From the NCBI RefSeq assembly GCF_021044585.1, contig NZ_CP087998.1, forward strand, positions 248,001 through 312,000: a stretch of 64,000 nt of DNA. The letters run 5' to 3'. This stretch comes from Sulfurimonas sp. HSL-3221. Its GTDB lineage: Bacteria; Campylobacterota; Campylobacteria; Campylobacterales; Sulfurimonadaceae. The translations under genes were made by a program, and so were the position numbers. The notes beneath the pieces are model-generated. The model did no database searches and was not told the origin of the DNA. It was given only the letters and a program-made list of their open reading frames with translations. Of the stretch, positions 37,460 through 46,055 are shown piece after piece; positions within the stretch are counted from its first letter, which is position 1, and every line of letters begins with the position of its first letter.

Positions 37460-38713
37460 TCAAAAGTAATACCCAAATTTGGCGGTGATGCTTTGAAAAC
37501 GGCCGAGCATATGGAACGCCGTCATCGTGTTTTTCGAGGGTTCGATATAGCGGTAGTCGATATTGAGTTTGAAACTGTCGAAAAGCCGGGTCTCGTACTC
37601 GGCATAGTAGCTCTGCTCGTCGTACTCCAGGTCCGCGACCACCCCGCCGACGAGCGAGGCGCTGTTGACGTCGTTCAGGCTGACGCGCAGACCGAGGAAA
37701 AGGTCGTTTTGGAAGACTTCGAAGAGGTCGAGGTCCGTATACTTGCCCTTTTCCGTCGTCTCATAGCGGTAGTACTCCGCCAGCAGGCCGAGGTCCGCTT
37801 CACCGTACACCTGCACGATGGTGTGTTCCACCCCGGCGGCAATGTGATAGTAGTCGGAGATATGGTCATCGTCAATGACGTCGGTATACAGGGCCTCAAG
37901 TTTGAAGAGGGTGTCGCCGACGACGAGGGTATCGTAGGTCATCACCTTGTTGACGCGGTAGGCGTACTCGGCCAGGGGGACCGTATAGGTATAGGTGATG
38001 AGGTCGATCGGCGTAATCACGGGATCGCCCGCCAGGAAATAGCGCTGCGAATCGTAGCCGCGCTGCACGATCACGGCATAATCGAGGGGGTATTCGGTTT
38101 CCGTCGAACCGCCCAGACGCAGGTAGTAGGTCGGGAGGGTGTTCGACTCGCTGGTCTGGAGCGTCGCGTCGTATTGCACCTCGGGCGGGAAGAAGTAGAA
38201 GGCATAAGGGGGCTTGGCCATTTTCTGATTCTCCTCGGCGAATTTGACGATCAGGGAAAGGGATCCGGTGTCGGTGTAGTGGGTCAGCGCCGCGTTCCAG
38301 ACGCCGATCTTGTCCTCTTCGAAGAGGCCGTTGCGCAGGTCCACGGGGTTAAAGCCGTCGACGATATTGCGTACCTCGAGTGCCCCCCAGAAGCGGAGGC
38401 TCCGCCCCGCCATCAGCTGGTTGTTGCCCAGGTCCAACGTGCCGTAGAGCTCGTCGACGCGAAGGAAGCTCCGGCCCGTCTGCTCCTCTTTTGCCAGCAG
38501 GTCATAGTAGTCCTGCTGGGCGTTGAGCCGTGTCACCGCGCGGAAATCCTCATAGGTGTATTCGGCCTCAAAGGAACCCAGCAGGGTGGTGCCGGTGTCA
38601 TGCTTGCCGCTTTGGCGGAGAAGAAAGGCATCGCCCTGCAGGCTGACATTGCCGCGGATGTCGACATCCGCCGCCAGCGGCAGGGTGATGAGCAGGGGCA
38701 GCAGCCGTCTCAC
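37460..38713 (-). CDS. Outer-membrane beta-barrel protein (DUF1302-like)
   Basis: The 417-aa protein has a short signal peptide (about 3-14, ending PLAA) and then regular alternating aromatic strands through to a C-terminal phenylalanine (AKFGYYF), the signature recognised by the Bam machinery. The pattern resembles DUF1302 or alginate-porin-like barrels. It starts at GTG 38713 as GTGA, overlapping the LolA-like stop. The location between a LolA-like protein and an RND permease suggests it is the outer-membrane part of the same transport system. No family name is certain. Confidence 0.65.
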   Translation of the reverse strand: MRRLLPLLITLPLAADVDIRGNVSLQGDAFLLRQSGKHDTGTTLLGSFEAEYTYEDFRAVTRLNAQQDYYDLLAKEEQTGRSFLRVDELYGTLDLGNNQLMAGRSLRFWGALEVRNIVDGFNPVDLRNGLFEEDKIGVWNAALTHYTDTGSLSLIVKFAEENQKMAKPPYAFYFFPPEVQYDATLQTSESNTLPTYYLRLGGSTETEYPLDYAVIVQRGYDSQRYFLAGDPVITPIDLITYTYTVPLAEYAYRVNKVMTYDTLVVGDTLFKLEALYTDVIDDDHISDYYHIAAGVEHTIVQVYGEADLGLLAEYYRYETTEKGKYTDLDLFEVFQNDLFLGLRVSLNDVNSASLVGGVVADLEYDEQSYYAEYETRLFDSFKLNIDYRYIEPSKNTMTAFHMLGRFQSITAKFGYYF

Positions 38714-39462
38714 TGCTTGAGGACCCGTTTGTGGAAATCTTTGTCCGTCAGGCCCGTATCGATCTTTTCGTGTTTCCAGACGAGGATCGTCTCTTTGTCG
38801 TTTTGGTGGTTGGTCATAACGATCTTGCCGATACGCCACACTCCTCCCTCGTTGCGGTAGTCACTGAAGCGGGCTGTCTTCAGCAGCGCCTTTTTGCGGT
38901 CGTAGTAGTCCACCCGCACGATCACGTAGGTTTCCGGATTGATCCAGCTCACCTGTTTGGTATAGCCGGAGTCTTTCTCTTTGGGGAAGCGGACGGTCTT
39001 GTAGTAGGATTTTCCCTCGAGCTCCACCGTCTCCGCATCGCCCCCGTAGGTGTACTTTTCGATATTGAACGCGCTGAGGTCCTCGTAGCTGAATTCGCTG
39101 CCCATGAAGGAGCCGGACTTGTTCCGCGAGGCGATCCGCTTGACCCGTTTGAGGGCGGGGAGGTAGAGCCACTGGTCGTCGTCGCGGTCGAAATGTTCGT
39201 AGTTGAGGAACTTGGTCCCCTTGACGTCCGCCGGGGTGAGGAACTCCATCAGTGATTTGTCCCCCTCTTTGCCTTCGAGTACCTTCATCAGCATCGTGCG
39301 TTCGCGGGTCTGGCCGTTGGCGTTGATGAGCGTCATCTGCATTTCGCTGACGGCATCGTGGAAGCCGCTGAGTGCGGCATCGGTTTTTTTCGCCAGGTCG
39401 TAGTCGCTGATCGCCCAGGTGTTCAGGGTAATAAGCAGGAGTAGCGGTAAGCATTTTTGCAT
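38710..39462 (-). CDS. LolA-like outer-membrane lipoprotein-sorting family protein
   Basis: The 250-aa precursor has a signal peptide (about 1-17, ending TWA) and a LolA/LolB-like half-barrel with the segment LMEFLTPADVKGTKFLNYEH, DQWLYLPALKRVKRI and SGSFMGSEFSYEDL, which mark the sorting-protein-like family that accompanies RND permeases. It is not LolA itself. GGAGGAATT precedes the ATG at 39462, and the long upstream frame is rejected. As the first gene of the three, it lies behind the TetR operator, so the trio is probably TetR-controlled. Confidence 0.8.
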   Translation of the reverse strand: MQKCLPLLLLITLNTWAISDYDLAKKTDAALSGFHDAVSEMQMTLINANGQTRERTMLMKVLEGKEGDKSLMEFLTPADVKGTKFLNYEHFDRDDDQWLYLPALKRVKRIASRNKSGSFMGSEFSYEDLSAFNIEKYTYGGDAETVELEGKSYYKTVRFPKEKDSGYTKQVSWINPETYVIVRVDYYDRKKALLKTARFSDYRNEGGVWRIGKIVMTNHQNDKETILVWKHEKIDTGLTDKDFHKRVLKQ

Positions 39463-39487
39463 GGGAATTCCTCCGTTTTCGGTTGAT

Positions 39488-39525
39488 GTTGACAATGTTA
39501 ACATAGTAATGTGACCGTTGTCAAC
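39488..39525. promoter_or_regulatory. Probable operator of the divergent TetR gene
   Basis: GTTGACAA (39488-39495) and TTGTCAAC (39518-39525) are an inverted repeat, with a palindrome TGTTAACA (39496-39503) inside. It lies midway between the LolA-like gene and tetR, where a TetR protein would control both. Confidence 0.6.
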
Positions 39526-39542
39526 ACCAAGGGGGATTTTGT

Positions 39543-39548
39543 TATACT
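39543..39548 (+). promoter_or_regulatory. Promoter -10 predicting a leaderless tetR mRNA
   Basis: TTGTTATACT carries an extended -10 (TG-n-TATACT). It ends six bases before the ATG at 39555, and there is no ribosome binding site in between. Confidence 0.6.
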
Positions 39549-39554
39549 TTTGAA

Positions 39555-40172
39555 ATGAACCAGGATGAAAAGCGGCCGTACCACCACGGCAATGTGAAAG
39601 AATCGGCGATCGAAACGGCCTTGGAGATGCTGGAGAGCGAGGGGCTCGAAGCCATAACGCTGCGGGAACTCTCGGCGCGCATCGGGGCATCGCGAACGGC
39701 GATCTACCGGCACTTCGAGAACAAGGAGGCGCTGATCCGGGAGGTGATCCTGGCCGGCTTCGAACGCTTTGACGCCTTCTTTGTCGATATCTTTTCCAAG
39801 GGTGACGTGGACGTGCTGACCCGTTTTACGATGATGGGGCGCGCCTACCTCGCCTTTGCCGTCAACAATCCGCAGCTCTACCGCGTGCTTTTCGGACCGA
39901 CGGTGCGCCAGGAACGCGAAGAGGTCTGCGATCTTGAAGACGCTGAAAGGGCGTCTGGGTTTCATGCGCTGGTACATCTCATCGAGGTGGGGCAGCGGGA
40001 AGGGATCTTCAAAAAAGGGGATGCTTTTTTGCTCGCGGCGACGGTCTGGTCGACGGTGCATGGGCTCGCTTCGCTGATTATCGACGGGCACCTGGTGATC
40101 AGCGACAACATCGATGCGATCTTCGAGGCGGGGAACCGCACGCTGCTCGAGGGGCTGAAAGCGGAAGGCTAG
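39555..40172 (+). CDS. TetR-family repressor of the lipid-transport genes
   Basis: The 205-aa protein has an N-terminal TetR helix-turn-helix (about 14-58, ITLRELSARIGASRTAIYRHFENKEALI) and a helical ligand-binding region (about 65-200) with a WHG-type C-terminus (ATVWSTVHGLASLIIDGHL). It is divergent from the LolA/barrel/RND trio, the usual layout for local repression. The start at 39555 has TATACT six bases upstream and no ribosome binding site. The inducer is unknown; a lipid or hydrophobic compound would fit the target genes. Confidence 0.88.
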   Translation: MNQDEKRPYHHGNVKESAIETALEMLESEGLEAITLRELSARIGASRTAIYRHFENKEALIREVILAGFERFDAFFVDIFSKGDVDVLTRFTMMGRAYLAFAVNNPQLYRVLFGPTVRQEREEVCDLEDAERASGFHALVHLIEVGQREGIFKKGDAFLLAATVWSTVHGLASLIIDGHLVISDNIDAIFEAGNRTLLEGLKAEG

Positions 40173-40256
40173 GATGCATCGGGTGCATTTCGTGCTACAC
40201 TGTTGCTACGTTCGCGTTTTACAATGCATAGATAACGAAGCGGCAAAGGAGATACG

Positions 40257-40601
40257 ATGACGCTGATAGATATCTTTACGGACCATGTAGTCAACTGTAA
40301 AAGTCTCAAGGATTATGTCGAGATCCGCAAAACCATCCACGAACGGGGCGAATTCAATGACCAGACGCTGATTCAGGCCGAAGAAGACCTGCAGCGGCTG
40401 CGCAAGGAACACCCGGAGATCTACGCGGGGATGTATGAGGTCCTCTATGAGATCATGCGCCGCGACGAGGGGCACTATTACGAATACCCCATCAACTTCA
40501 TCCGCCAGATCCTGCGTATCTATCAAGACGGCATCCCGGCTGAGAAAGTCCTTGCCGCGTACCGCGGTGAACTCAACCACCACTACCGCGACGCCTGCTG
40601 A
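40257..40601 (+). CDS. Hypothetical helical protein, 114 aa
   Basis: I do not recognise a family. The protein is acidic and helical, with no signal peptide or membrane segment, and a tyrosine-rich segment (RDEGHYYEYPINFIRQIL, about 69-86). GGAG precedes the ATG at 40257 with good spacing, and TACAAT around 40220 is a plausible -10. It stands alone, 84 bases after the TetR gene. Codon use matches the neighbours, which supports it as a real gene. Confidence 0.7.
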   Translation: MTLIDIFTDHVVNCKSLKDYVEIRKTIHERGEFNDQTLIQAEEDLQRLRKEHPEIYAGMYEVLYEIMRRDEGHYYEYPINFIRQILRIYQDGIPAEKVLAAYRGELNHHYRDAC

Positions 40602-40650
40602 CGCGCGTCGGCCCTCCAAAAAAAACAACTCAAAAAATTATAGTGTTCGG

Positions 40651-40674
40651 AAAAACCGGCGGGGGACCCCGCCG
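40651..40674 (-). terminator. Rho-independent terminator of the 38-aa gene
   Basis: On the minus strand CGGCGGG (40674-40668) and CCCGCCG (40663-40657) form a strong stem with a four-base loop, followed by GTTTTT. It lies just beyond the stop codon at 40681. Confidence 0.8.
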
Positions 40675-40680
40675 TGCGAA

Positions 40681-40797
40681 TTAGCGCACTGAAGTGTAGC
40701 GTGTCGTACGTGCAGGAACGTTCTGTACTGTGGCGCCGATGGCGGTCGTTCCCCATCCCAGACCCAGGCTCGGCAGACGGTAGTAGAACATAGTCAT
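40681..40797 (-). CDS. 38-aa protein of unknown function
   Basis: The minus strand encodes MTMFYYRLPSLGLGWGTTAI followed by 18 more residues (GATVQNVPARTTRYTSVR) and TAA. AAAGGAG lies about six bases before the ATG, a strong terminator lies seven bases after the stop, and TACAAT at 40831-40826 is a possible -10. The protein is basic, with four tyrosines and a glycine-rich centre, no cysteines, and no clear signal peptide. No database family comes to mind. The complete transcription-unit layout is the main evidence that it is a gene. Confidence 0.65.
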   Translation of the reverse strand: MTMFYYRLPSLGLGWGTTAIGATVQNVPARTTRYTSVR

Positions 40798-41038
40798 GAT
40801 CACTCCTTTAAGTTGAACAAAACCAATTGTAAAAAGCAAACGTAGCACCGGCGTAGCAAAATGAAAAAAATGTACATTTTTTTTTCGGAGCAGGGTTCGG
40901 CGGCATCCGAGGCCGCTGAAACGGTGTGCAGAGAGGCAAAAGCGCCCCGGAAAGTATCACAAATGTATCACTTTCTTCATGCAATCTTCATTTTCGCGCG
41001 TCATAGTGGTTGTCACCATATCACCACAAGGATCCGAG

Positions 41039-41944
41039 ATGAAATCGACTTCTCTTGCACTTTCGGCGCTTATTGCCGGCCTAATCTTTGCCGCCTGCGG
41101 AAGCTCGGGGAGCAGCACCAACACGGCGATGGCGAGCATCACCGGGACCGTACCGGGAACCCTGATCGAAGCTTTCTGCGAGGACGGCAGCTATTACGCT
41201 GTCAACTCCACCGACAACGGTACGTCCCAGCACCCCTTCGAGATCGAAGTCCCCCAGAATGTCAGCTGCCGCCTGGTGATGACGACCAACGAGAATACGC
41301 CGGACGCTTCCGTCGTGACGCTGCTGACCCTTAACGGCAGTACCCTCTTCGAAGTGAACGCGTCCGCCATTGCACTGGGCTATATCGACCTGCCGATGGA
41401 TCGTACCGGTTACGACGATGATAACAACGGCGTCTCCGACGATCTCTTCAACGTCGTCACGCCCGAAGGCGCCGTTATCTCCGTCGAACTCACCGACGAC
41501 CCGATGGACAGCGACCACGACGGCGTTATCGACCTCTACGACGATGATGACGACAACGACGGTCTCAAGGATGATGTCGATCCGGATGACGACGGCGACG
41601 GTATTCCCGACAGCGAGGACGAGGATAGTATCAATGACTTCGACCATGACGGTATCAACAACGATGCCGACATTGACGACGACAACGACCAGAGCGTCGA
41701 CGCCGATGACAGCGACGACGACAACGACGGCATCGATGATGACGTGGACAGCGACGACGATAATGACGGAATCGACGACAGCAACGATCCCGACCAGCTC
41801 AACGACACCGATCATGACGGCCTGACCGATGAATACGACGATGATGACGATAACGACGGTATTCCTGACGATGAGGACCCGGATGATGATAACGACGGCG
41901 TTGACGACAACGAAAGCGACGGCCAGGAAGTCACCCTCGCCTAA
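41039..41944 (+). CDS. Asp-rich calcium-binding-repeat lipoprotein
   Basis: The 301-aa precursor is a lipoprotein (lipobox LIFAAC, cysteine near 20). After a beta-rich domain (about 35-140) it ends in about 150 residues of thrombospondin-type-3-like repeats: DSDHDGVIDLYDDDDDNDGL and many variants with D-x-D-x-D-G spacing. The repeats should bind calcium and form an elongated stalk on the cell surface or in the periplasm. AAGGA precedes the ATG at 41039; the frame from 40979 is less likely. A CGGCAGC/GCTGCCG hairpin follows within 40 bases but has no U tract. Confidence 0.8.
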   Translation: MKSTSLALSALIAGLIFAACGSSGSSTNTAMASITGTVPGTLIEAFCEDGSYYAVNSTDNGTSQHPFEIEVPQNVSCRLVMTTNENTPDASVVTLLTLNGSTLFEVNASAIALGYIDLPMDRTGYDDDNNGVSDDLFNVVTPEGAVISVELTDDPMDSDHDGVIDLYDDDDDNDGLKDDVDPDDDGDGIPDSEDEDSINDFDHDGINNDADIDDDNDQSVDADDSDDDNDGIDDDVDSDDDNDGIDDSNDPDQLNDTDHDGLTDEYDDDDDNDGIPDDEDPDDDNDGVDDNESDGQEVTLA

Positions 41945-42098
41945 CCCCTGAAGGCCCCTTGGCAAAGGCGGCATCGGCAGCACGGCTGCCGGCTTCTACA
42001 AGCACGCCACGCTTCTGAACCTCCCTTTTCTTTCAACCACAGATCATAGACATGTATGCAGTGACAACGCCCGACAGCACAAAACCGGCCGACTGTTC

Positions 42099-43217
42099 TT
42101 ACAGCAGGGAGCGTCTGAATTTTAGGATGCTCAGCCCGATGAAGAGCACGGCGAATCCGCCCAGCGCCGCGAAAGAGCGCCAGAGGTCGGCGATGAGGGT
42201 GTGTTTGATGAGCAATCCCCGGATGATTTCGACGAAGTAGGTAAAGGGGATGGCGTAGCAGAGCGGCCGGATGTAGTCGGGGACGGCTTCAAGGGGGAAG
42301 ATGAGGCCGCTGAGCATCACGGAAGGGATAATGATGAAGATCGCGAGGAACATCGCCTGCTGCTGGGTCTGCGACACGAGCGAGATCAGCACTCCAAGCG
42401 CGATCATGACGGCGACATAGATGACGGCGAGCAGGGCGAGATAGAGGTGGGACGTCGCCTCTGGCAGGTCGAAGAGCAGCCACCCCAGCTCCAGGATGAG
42501 GTAGAAGTCGATCAGGGCGATGATGACGTAGGGGATGATTTTGCCGAAGACGAAGGCGCTTTTGCTGATGGGGGTGGCGAGGAGCTGCTCCAGGGTCTGT
42601 TTCTCCCGCTCGCGCACGACGGTGATCCCCGTGAGAATGAGCGCGATCTGCATGATGAGCACCCCGATGATGCCGGGGAGGAAGAACCAGGTCTCTTTCT
42701 CGTCGGGATTGAAAAGCACGACGGTATCCATGATGAAGGGCTCCGGGGCAATGACGGTCGGCGGCGCGTTCTCGTCGAGGAAATACATGTCGTTCGTCAC
42801 CCCTTCGTCTGTGGCGGCGGAGGAGTTGTACTTCATCGCCGTCGTCAGGGAGGGCATCGTGCCGTCGACGTAGAAGGTGATGTGGGGCTGGCGGTTCTCG
42901 CTGAGGTCGGCGGAGAAGTTGCCGTCGATCAAGAGGCCCGCCTCGGCCCGCCCGGAACGGATCTCCTCGATGATCGCCGCTTTGTCCGCAACCGGGTAGA
43001 GCTTGAAGTAGCCGTCGCTCCAGAGTCCCGTTTTGATGAGGTTGCTGAAAAAGGAGCGGTCGTTGTCGACGTAGGCCATCGCGACGTTTTTGGGCTCGAG
43101 TTTGAGGGCGAGGCCGAACAGCACGAGGAAGATGACGGGCATGACGACAATCAGGGCGATCAGCCTCGGGTCGCGGCGTAGCTGGGTCAGCTCCTTCTTG
43201 ATCATCGCCCCAACCAT
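42099..43217 (-). CDS. ABC-2 type exporter permease
   Basis: The 372-aa protein has the YhhJ/YbhS-type layout: TM1 (about 22-40), a large extracytoplasmic loop (about 45-175) and five C-terminal TMs (about 180-370). The VREREKQTLEQLLATPISKSAFVFGKIIPY segment is the family hallmark. It works with the ATPase gene just upstream, whose stop overlaps its ATG (TAATG). Only one permease gene is present, so a homodimer is likely. The substrate is unknown. Confidence 0.88.
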   Translation of the reverse strand: MVGAMIKKELTQLRRDPRLIALIVVMPVIFLVLFGLALKLEPKNVAMAYVDNDRSFFSNLIKTGLWSDGYFKLYPVADKAAIIEEIRSGRAEAGLLIDGNFSADLSENRQPHITFYVDGTMPSLTTAMKYNSSAATDEGVTNDMYFLDENAPPTVIAPEPFIMDTVVLFNPDEKETWFFLPGIIGVLIMQIALILTGITVVREREKQTLEQLLATPISKSAFVFGKIIPYVIIALIDFYLILELGWLLFDLPEATSHLYLALLAVIYVAVMIALGVLISLVSQTQQQAMFLAIFIIIPSVMLSGLIFPLEAVPDYIRPLCYAIPFTYFVEIIRGLLIKHTLIADLWRSFAALGGFAVLFIGLSILKFRRSLL

Positions 43218-44107
43218 TACCGTCGCTCCTGGGTGAGGGCCATAAAGACATCCTCGAGGTTTGGTTCGGTTTCATAGACGGCGGCATCGGGCGCGAAGGG
43301 CGCGATGAGCGCATCGATGGCCTCCCGGCCCATTTCCGGCATCGTCATAAGGCGCAGTTCACCGCCGAACTGGTTGACGAGACGGATCCCCGGATGCCTT
43401 TCGGCGGCGGCGACCAGGGCGGGGTCGTAGTCGACGCGCACGGCAAAGACGCGGACATCCCCCAGTTCGGATTTGATGGCAGAGGGTGCGCCTTCGGCGA
43501 TCATCCGCCCGTGGTCGAGAATGGCGATGCGGCGGCAGCGCTGTGCCTCTTCCATGTAGTGGGTCGTGACAAAGAGGGTTTTCCCCGCGGCCGCCAGCGT
43601 GTAGAAGTCGTCCCAGAGCTGCTTGCGGGTGACGGGGTCGATGCCGGCCGTCGGTTCGTCGAGGAAGAGGACGTCGGGGTCGTGGGCGAGGGCGCAGGCG
43701 AGGGCAAGGCGCCGTTTCATCCCGCCCGAGAGGGTTCCGGCACGTTTGTTCCGGTACGTGCTCAAAGCGTAGCGTTCGAGCAGCGCATCGAGCCGTTCTG
43801 CGTCATGTACATCATACATGCTTGCGTAGAAACGGAGGTTCTCGATGACACTGAGCTCTTCGTACTGTCCGAACGACTGGGCAACATAGCCGAAGCGGCG
43901 TTTGGCCTTTTGCACGGGCTTCCCGTCGATGCGCACGGTGCCGTCGTCGGGGGTGATCAGGCCGCAGAGCATCCGCATCGTCGTCGTTTTGCCCGCGGCG
44001 TTGGGCCCCAGCAGTCCGAAGATCTCGCCGCGGGGGATATGAAATCCGACATCATCGACGGCCATGGTGCTGTTGAAACGTTTGCGCAGATGTTCGGCCT
44101 CGATCAC
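43217..44107 (-). CDS. ABC transporter ATP-binding protein
   Basis: The 296-aa ATPase has Walker A (GLLGPNAAGKTTTMRML; the usual glycine is alanine), Q-loop (YVAQSFGQYEEL), signature (LSGGMKRRLALA), Walker B (VLFLDEPTAGIDP) and the switch histidine (TTHYMEEAQ). A C-terminal region (about 215-296) resembles the YbhF/drug-type extension. It starts at GTG 44107, behind AGGA. The divergent neighbour is a TetR operon; both may share the regulator. Confidence 0.92.
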   Translation of the reverse strand: MIEAEHLRKRFNSTMAVDDVGFHIPRGEIFGLLGPNAAGKTTTMRMLCGLITPDDGTVRIDGKPVQKAKRRFGYVAQSFGQYEELSVIENLRFYASMYDVHDAERLDALLERYALSTYRNKRAGTLSGGMKRRLALACALAHDPDVLFLDEPTAGIDPVTRKQLWDDFYTLAAAGKTLFVTTHYMEEAQRCRRIAILDHGRMIAEGAPSAIKSELGDVRVFAVRVDYDPALVAAAERHPGIRLVNQFGGELRLMTMPEMGREAIDALIAPFAPDAAVYETEPNLEDVFMALTQERR

Positions 44108-44166
44108 AGTCCTGCTCCTTCGGGGGTCCTATCCGGTAGTATACATCACATTCGGTGTATAGAGAT

Positions 44167-44200
44167 TTGAACTAAGTTCATTTTTAGAAATATAGTTCTA
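44167..44200 (+). promoter_or_regulatory. Promoter with palindromic operator sites for the TetR-RND operon
   Basis: TTGAAC (44167-44172) and TATAGT (44191-44196) are 18 bases apart. The -35 lies in the 13-base palindrome TGAACTAAGTTCA (44168-44180), and the -10 is in an inverted repeat TAGAAATATAGTTCTA (44185-44200). A regulator bound there would block the promoter. Confidence 0.65.
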
Positions 44201-44244
44201 GTATTCAAATATGATTTCGATAAAAAGGGACGGAAGGGTCAACC

Positions 44245-44823
44245 ATGATCAAAGCAAAACTGCAGGATGTCAAGCGCTCCCTGATCCTTGAAGCGGCGGC
44301 GGAAGCCTTCGAGTCGGCGGGGTATGAAGCGCTCAAGGTCTCGGAGCTGGCCAAAAGCGTCGGGGTCTCCGTGGGGACGATCTACGGGCTGTTCGAGTCC
44401 AAAGAGGGGCTCTATATGGCCTATGTCAAAGCGCAGATCGGCGGCTATATCGAGGAGCTCCAAGTGCGTTGCAAGACGGTGACAGAGCCCGAAGCGCAGC
44501 TGGAAGCGGCCTTTTTGCTCAAGTTCAGCCATTTCGCCTCCAAACGCAAGGCCGTCGAGGAGTGCGCGAAGAACAACCCGCTCTTTTTCAGCAATATCCG
44601 CCACAGCGAACCGGAGATCCTTGAACAGGTGTACAAGGTGATCGCCGGGATCGTCCGGCGGATCAATCCGGCACTGGACGAGGCAGGGGCCCTGGCGATG
44701 TCCTATCACCTTGCCGGCCTCAGCGACGGCTATATTAACTACTGGCTGGTCCATGACGGTGATCTTCTCTCACAGTTGCCGGCACTGCAGGCCCAAATGT
44801 TGACCATGATCAAAGGATGCTAA
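44245..44823 (+). CDS. TetR-family regulator of the RND efflux operon
   Basis: The 192-aa protein has a TetR HTH (about 14-58, LKVSELAKSVGVSVGTIYGLFESKEGLY) and a helical C-terminal part. GGAAGGG lies before the ATG. The start of the TolC gene overlaps its stop codon by one base, so it is the first gene of a TetR-TolC-HlyD-RND operon and probably represses itself through the palindromes at 44168-44200. The ABC-2 exporter genes diverge from the same region. Confidence 0.88.
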   Translation: MIKAKLQDVKRSLILEAAAEAFESAGYEALKVSELAKSVGVSVGTIYGLFESKEGLYMAYVKAQIGGYIEELQVRCKTVTEPEAQLEAAFLLKFSHFASKRKAVEECAKNNPLFFSNIRHSEPEILEQVYKVIAGIVRRINPALDEAGALAMSYHLAGLSDGYINYWLVHDGDLLSQLPALQAQMLTMIKGC

Positions 44824-46055
44824 TGCGACAGATTTTCTCTTTACTTTTTGCGGGGACGGCCCTGTTCGGGTTTGATCTGCCGACGCTGATCACCCAGGCG
44901 CAGCAGAATGAACAGGTGCAGGCCTATGCCAAACGCGCGGAAGCGGCGGCGCACGCACACGACGCGGTGATCGCATCGTACCTTCCGCGCATCGACGCGG
45001 GGGCGAGCGCCTCGTACATCGACGAGCGGGGCAGCATCGACGTACCCGAAACCTACAAGGCCTACGCCGAGGCGAACTTCGTCATCCTCGACGGTTTTAA
45101 ACGAAAGAATCTGATTGACGAGAAAAGCATGGACGCGAAAGCGGGGCAGTTTGACCTGGAAGGGTTCAAAAAAGCGGTCTCACTGCAGGTGATCCAGCGC
45201 TATGCCGAACTGCAGAACGTTGCGTCCGACATTGACGCCCTGCAGAAGAACCGCGAGCAGCTTGCCGAACAGCTGGAACGCTTCAAGCTCTTCAAGAGTG
45301 CGGGCATTGCGACCGAGGAGGATGTCGAGCGTCTCAATGCCGCCGTGGCCGATGCGGATTACCAGATCACGGCACGGCAGTACGAGAGCGACCGCCTGCG
45401 CAGCCAGCTGGAACTGCTCAGCGGCGCGCCGCTGGAGGGGGAGCTGACACCGGGGGCTGTCGTTCTGCCGGAGAAGACTGAAGCGAAACGCCTCGACAGC
45501 CTCGAAGCGATGGCCTACAGGGTTCGTGCCCTTGGCTATGCGGCAGAACAGGCCGACAGCGTCTACTACCCGACTATCGCCCTCAATGACACCTATACCT
45601 GGTACGACTACAAGAATTTCAACCCGAGTTTCCCGGTCAATTTCGTCGACAAGCAGAACCGTCTGACCCTGCAGCTCACCATGAATCTGATCGACTTCGG
45701 CGCCGCGCGGCAGCAGAAACAGGTGATCCGGCTGCAGCAGGAGGCGCAGGCGCTTGAACTGCGCTACGCCGAGAAGTCGGCGGAGGCAGACCGGGCCCTG
45801 GCCCTCAAAGCGATCCAGCGCGCCGAAAGCCTGCTGGACGCGGCGAAAAAGTCGGAAACGGCCTCGGACTGCACCTTTGCCGTCGTCAAGAAGAAGTACG
45901 AGGCGCGGGTCGTTGATTACATCCGCTACCTTGACGCGCTGAGCAAAGCGACGGAGTCGAGAGCGCAGTACAACCGCGCACTGAGCGGGCTTAACAGCGC
46001 CAACGCAACCTACATTTATAACCTGGGGATGGACCCGAAGGAGTATGTCAAATGA
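44823..46055 (+). CDS. TolC-family outer-membrane efflux protein
   Basis: The 410-aa precursor has a signal peptide (about 1-15, ALFG-F) and the paired long coiled-coil helices of the TolC family (about 95-185 and 300-395), with strand regions for the barrel (GAGASYIDERG-like and LNDTYTWYDYKNF segments). AAAGGA lies five bases before the ATG at 44823, which overlaps the TetR stop by one base (TAATG). It should form the outer-membrane exit for the HlyD/RND pump encoded next. Confidence 0.88.
   Translation: MRQIFSLLFAGTALFGFDLPTLITQAQQNEQVQAYAKRAEAAAHAHDAVIASYLPRIDAGASASYIDERGSIDVPETYKAYAEANFVILDGFKRKNLIDEKSMDAKAGQFDLEGFKKAVSLQVIQRYAELQNVASDIDALQKNREQLAEQLERFKLFKSAGIATEEDVERLNAAVADADYQITARQYESDRLRSQLELLSGAPLEGELTPGAVVLPEKTEAKRLDSLEAMAYRVRALGYAAEQADSVYYPTIALNDTYTWYDYKNFNPSFPVNFVDKQNRLTLQLTMNLIDFGAARQQKQVIRLQQEAQALELRYAEKSAEADRALALKAIQRAESLLDAAKKSETASDCTFAVVKKKYEARVVDYIRYLDALSKATESRAQYNRALSGLNSANATYIYNLGMDPKEYVK

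Noticed and set aside
41081-41983. A 300-codon minus-strand frame rich in valine and isoleucine
   Set aside because: It is the antisense of the Asp codons in the lipoprotein gene, where GAC/GAT reads GTC/ATC. The sense frame has a lipobox and a ribosome binding site.
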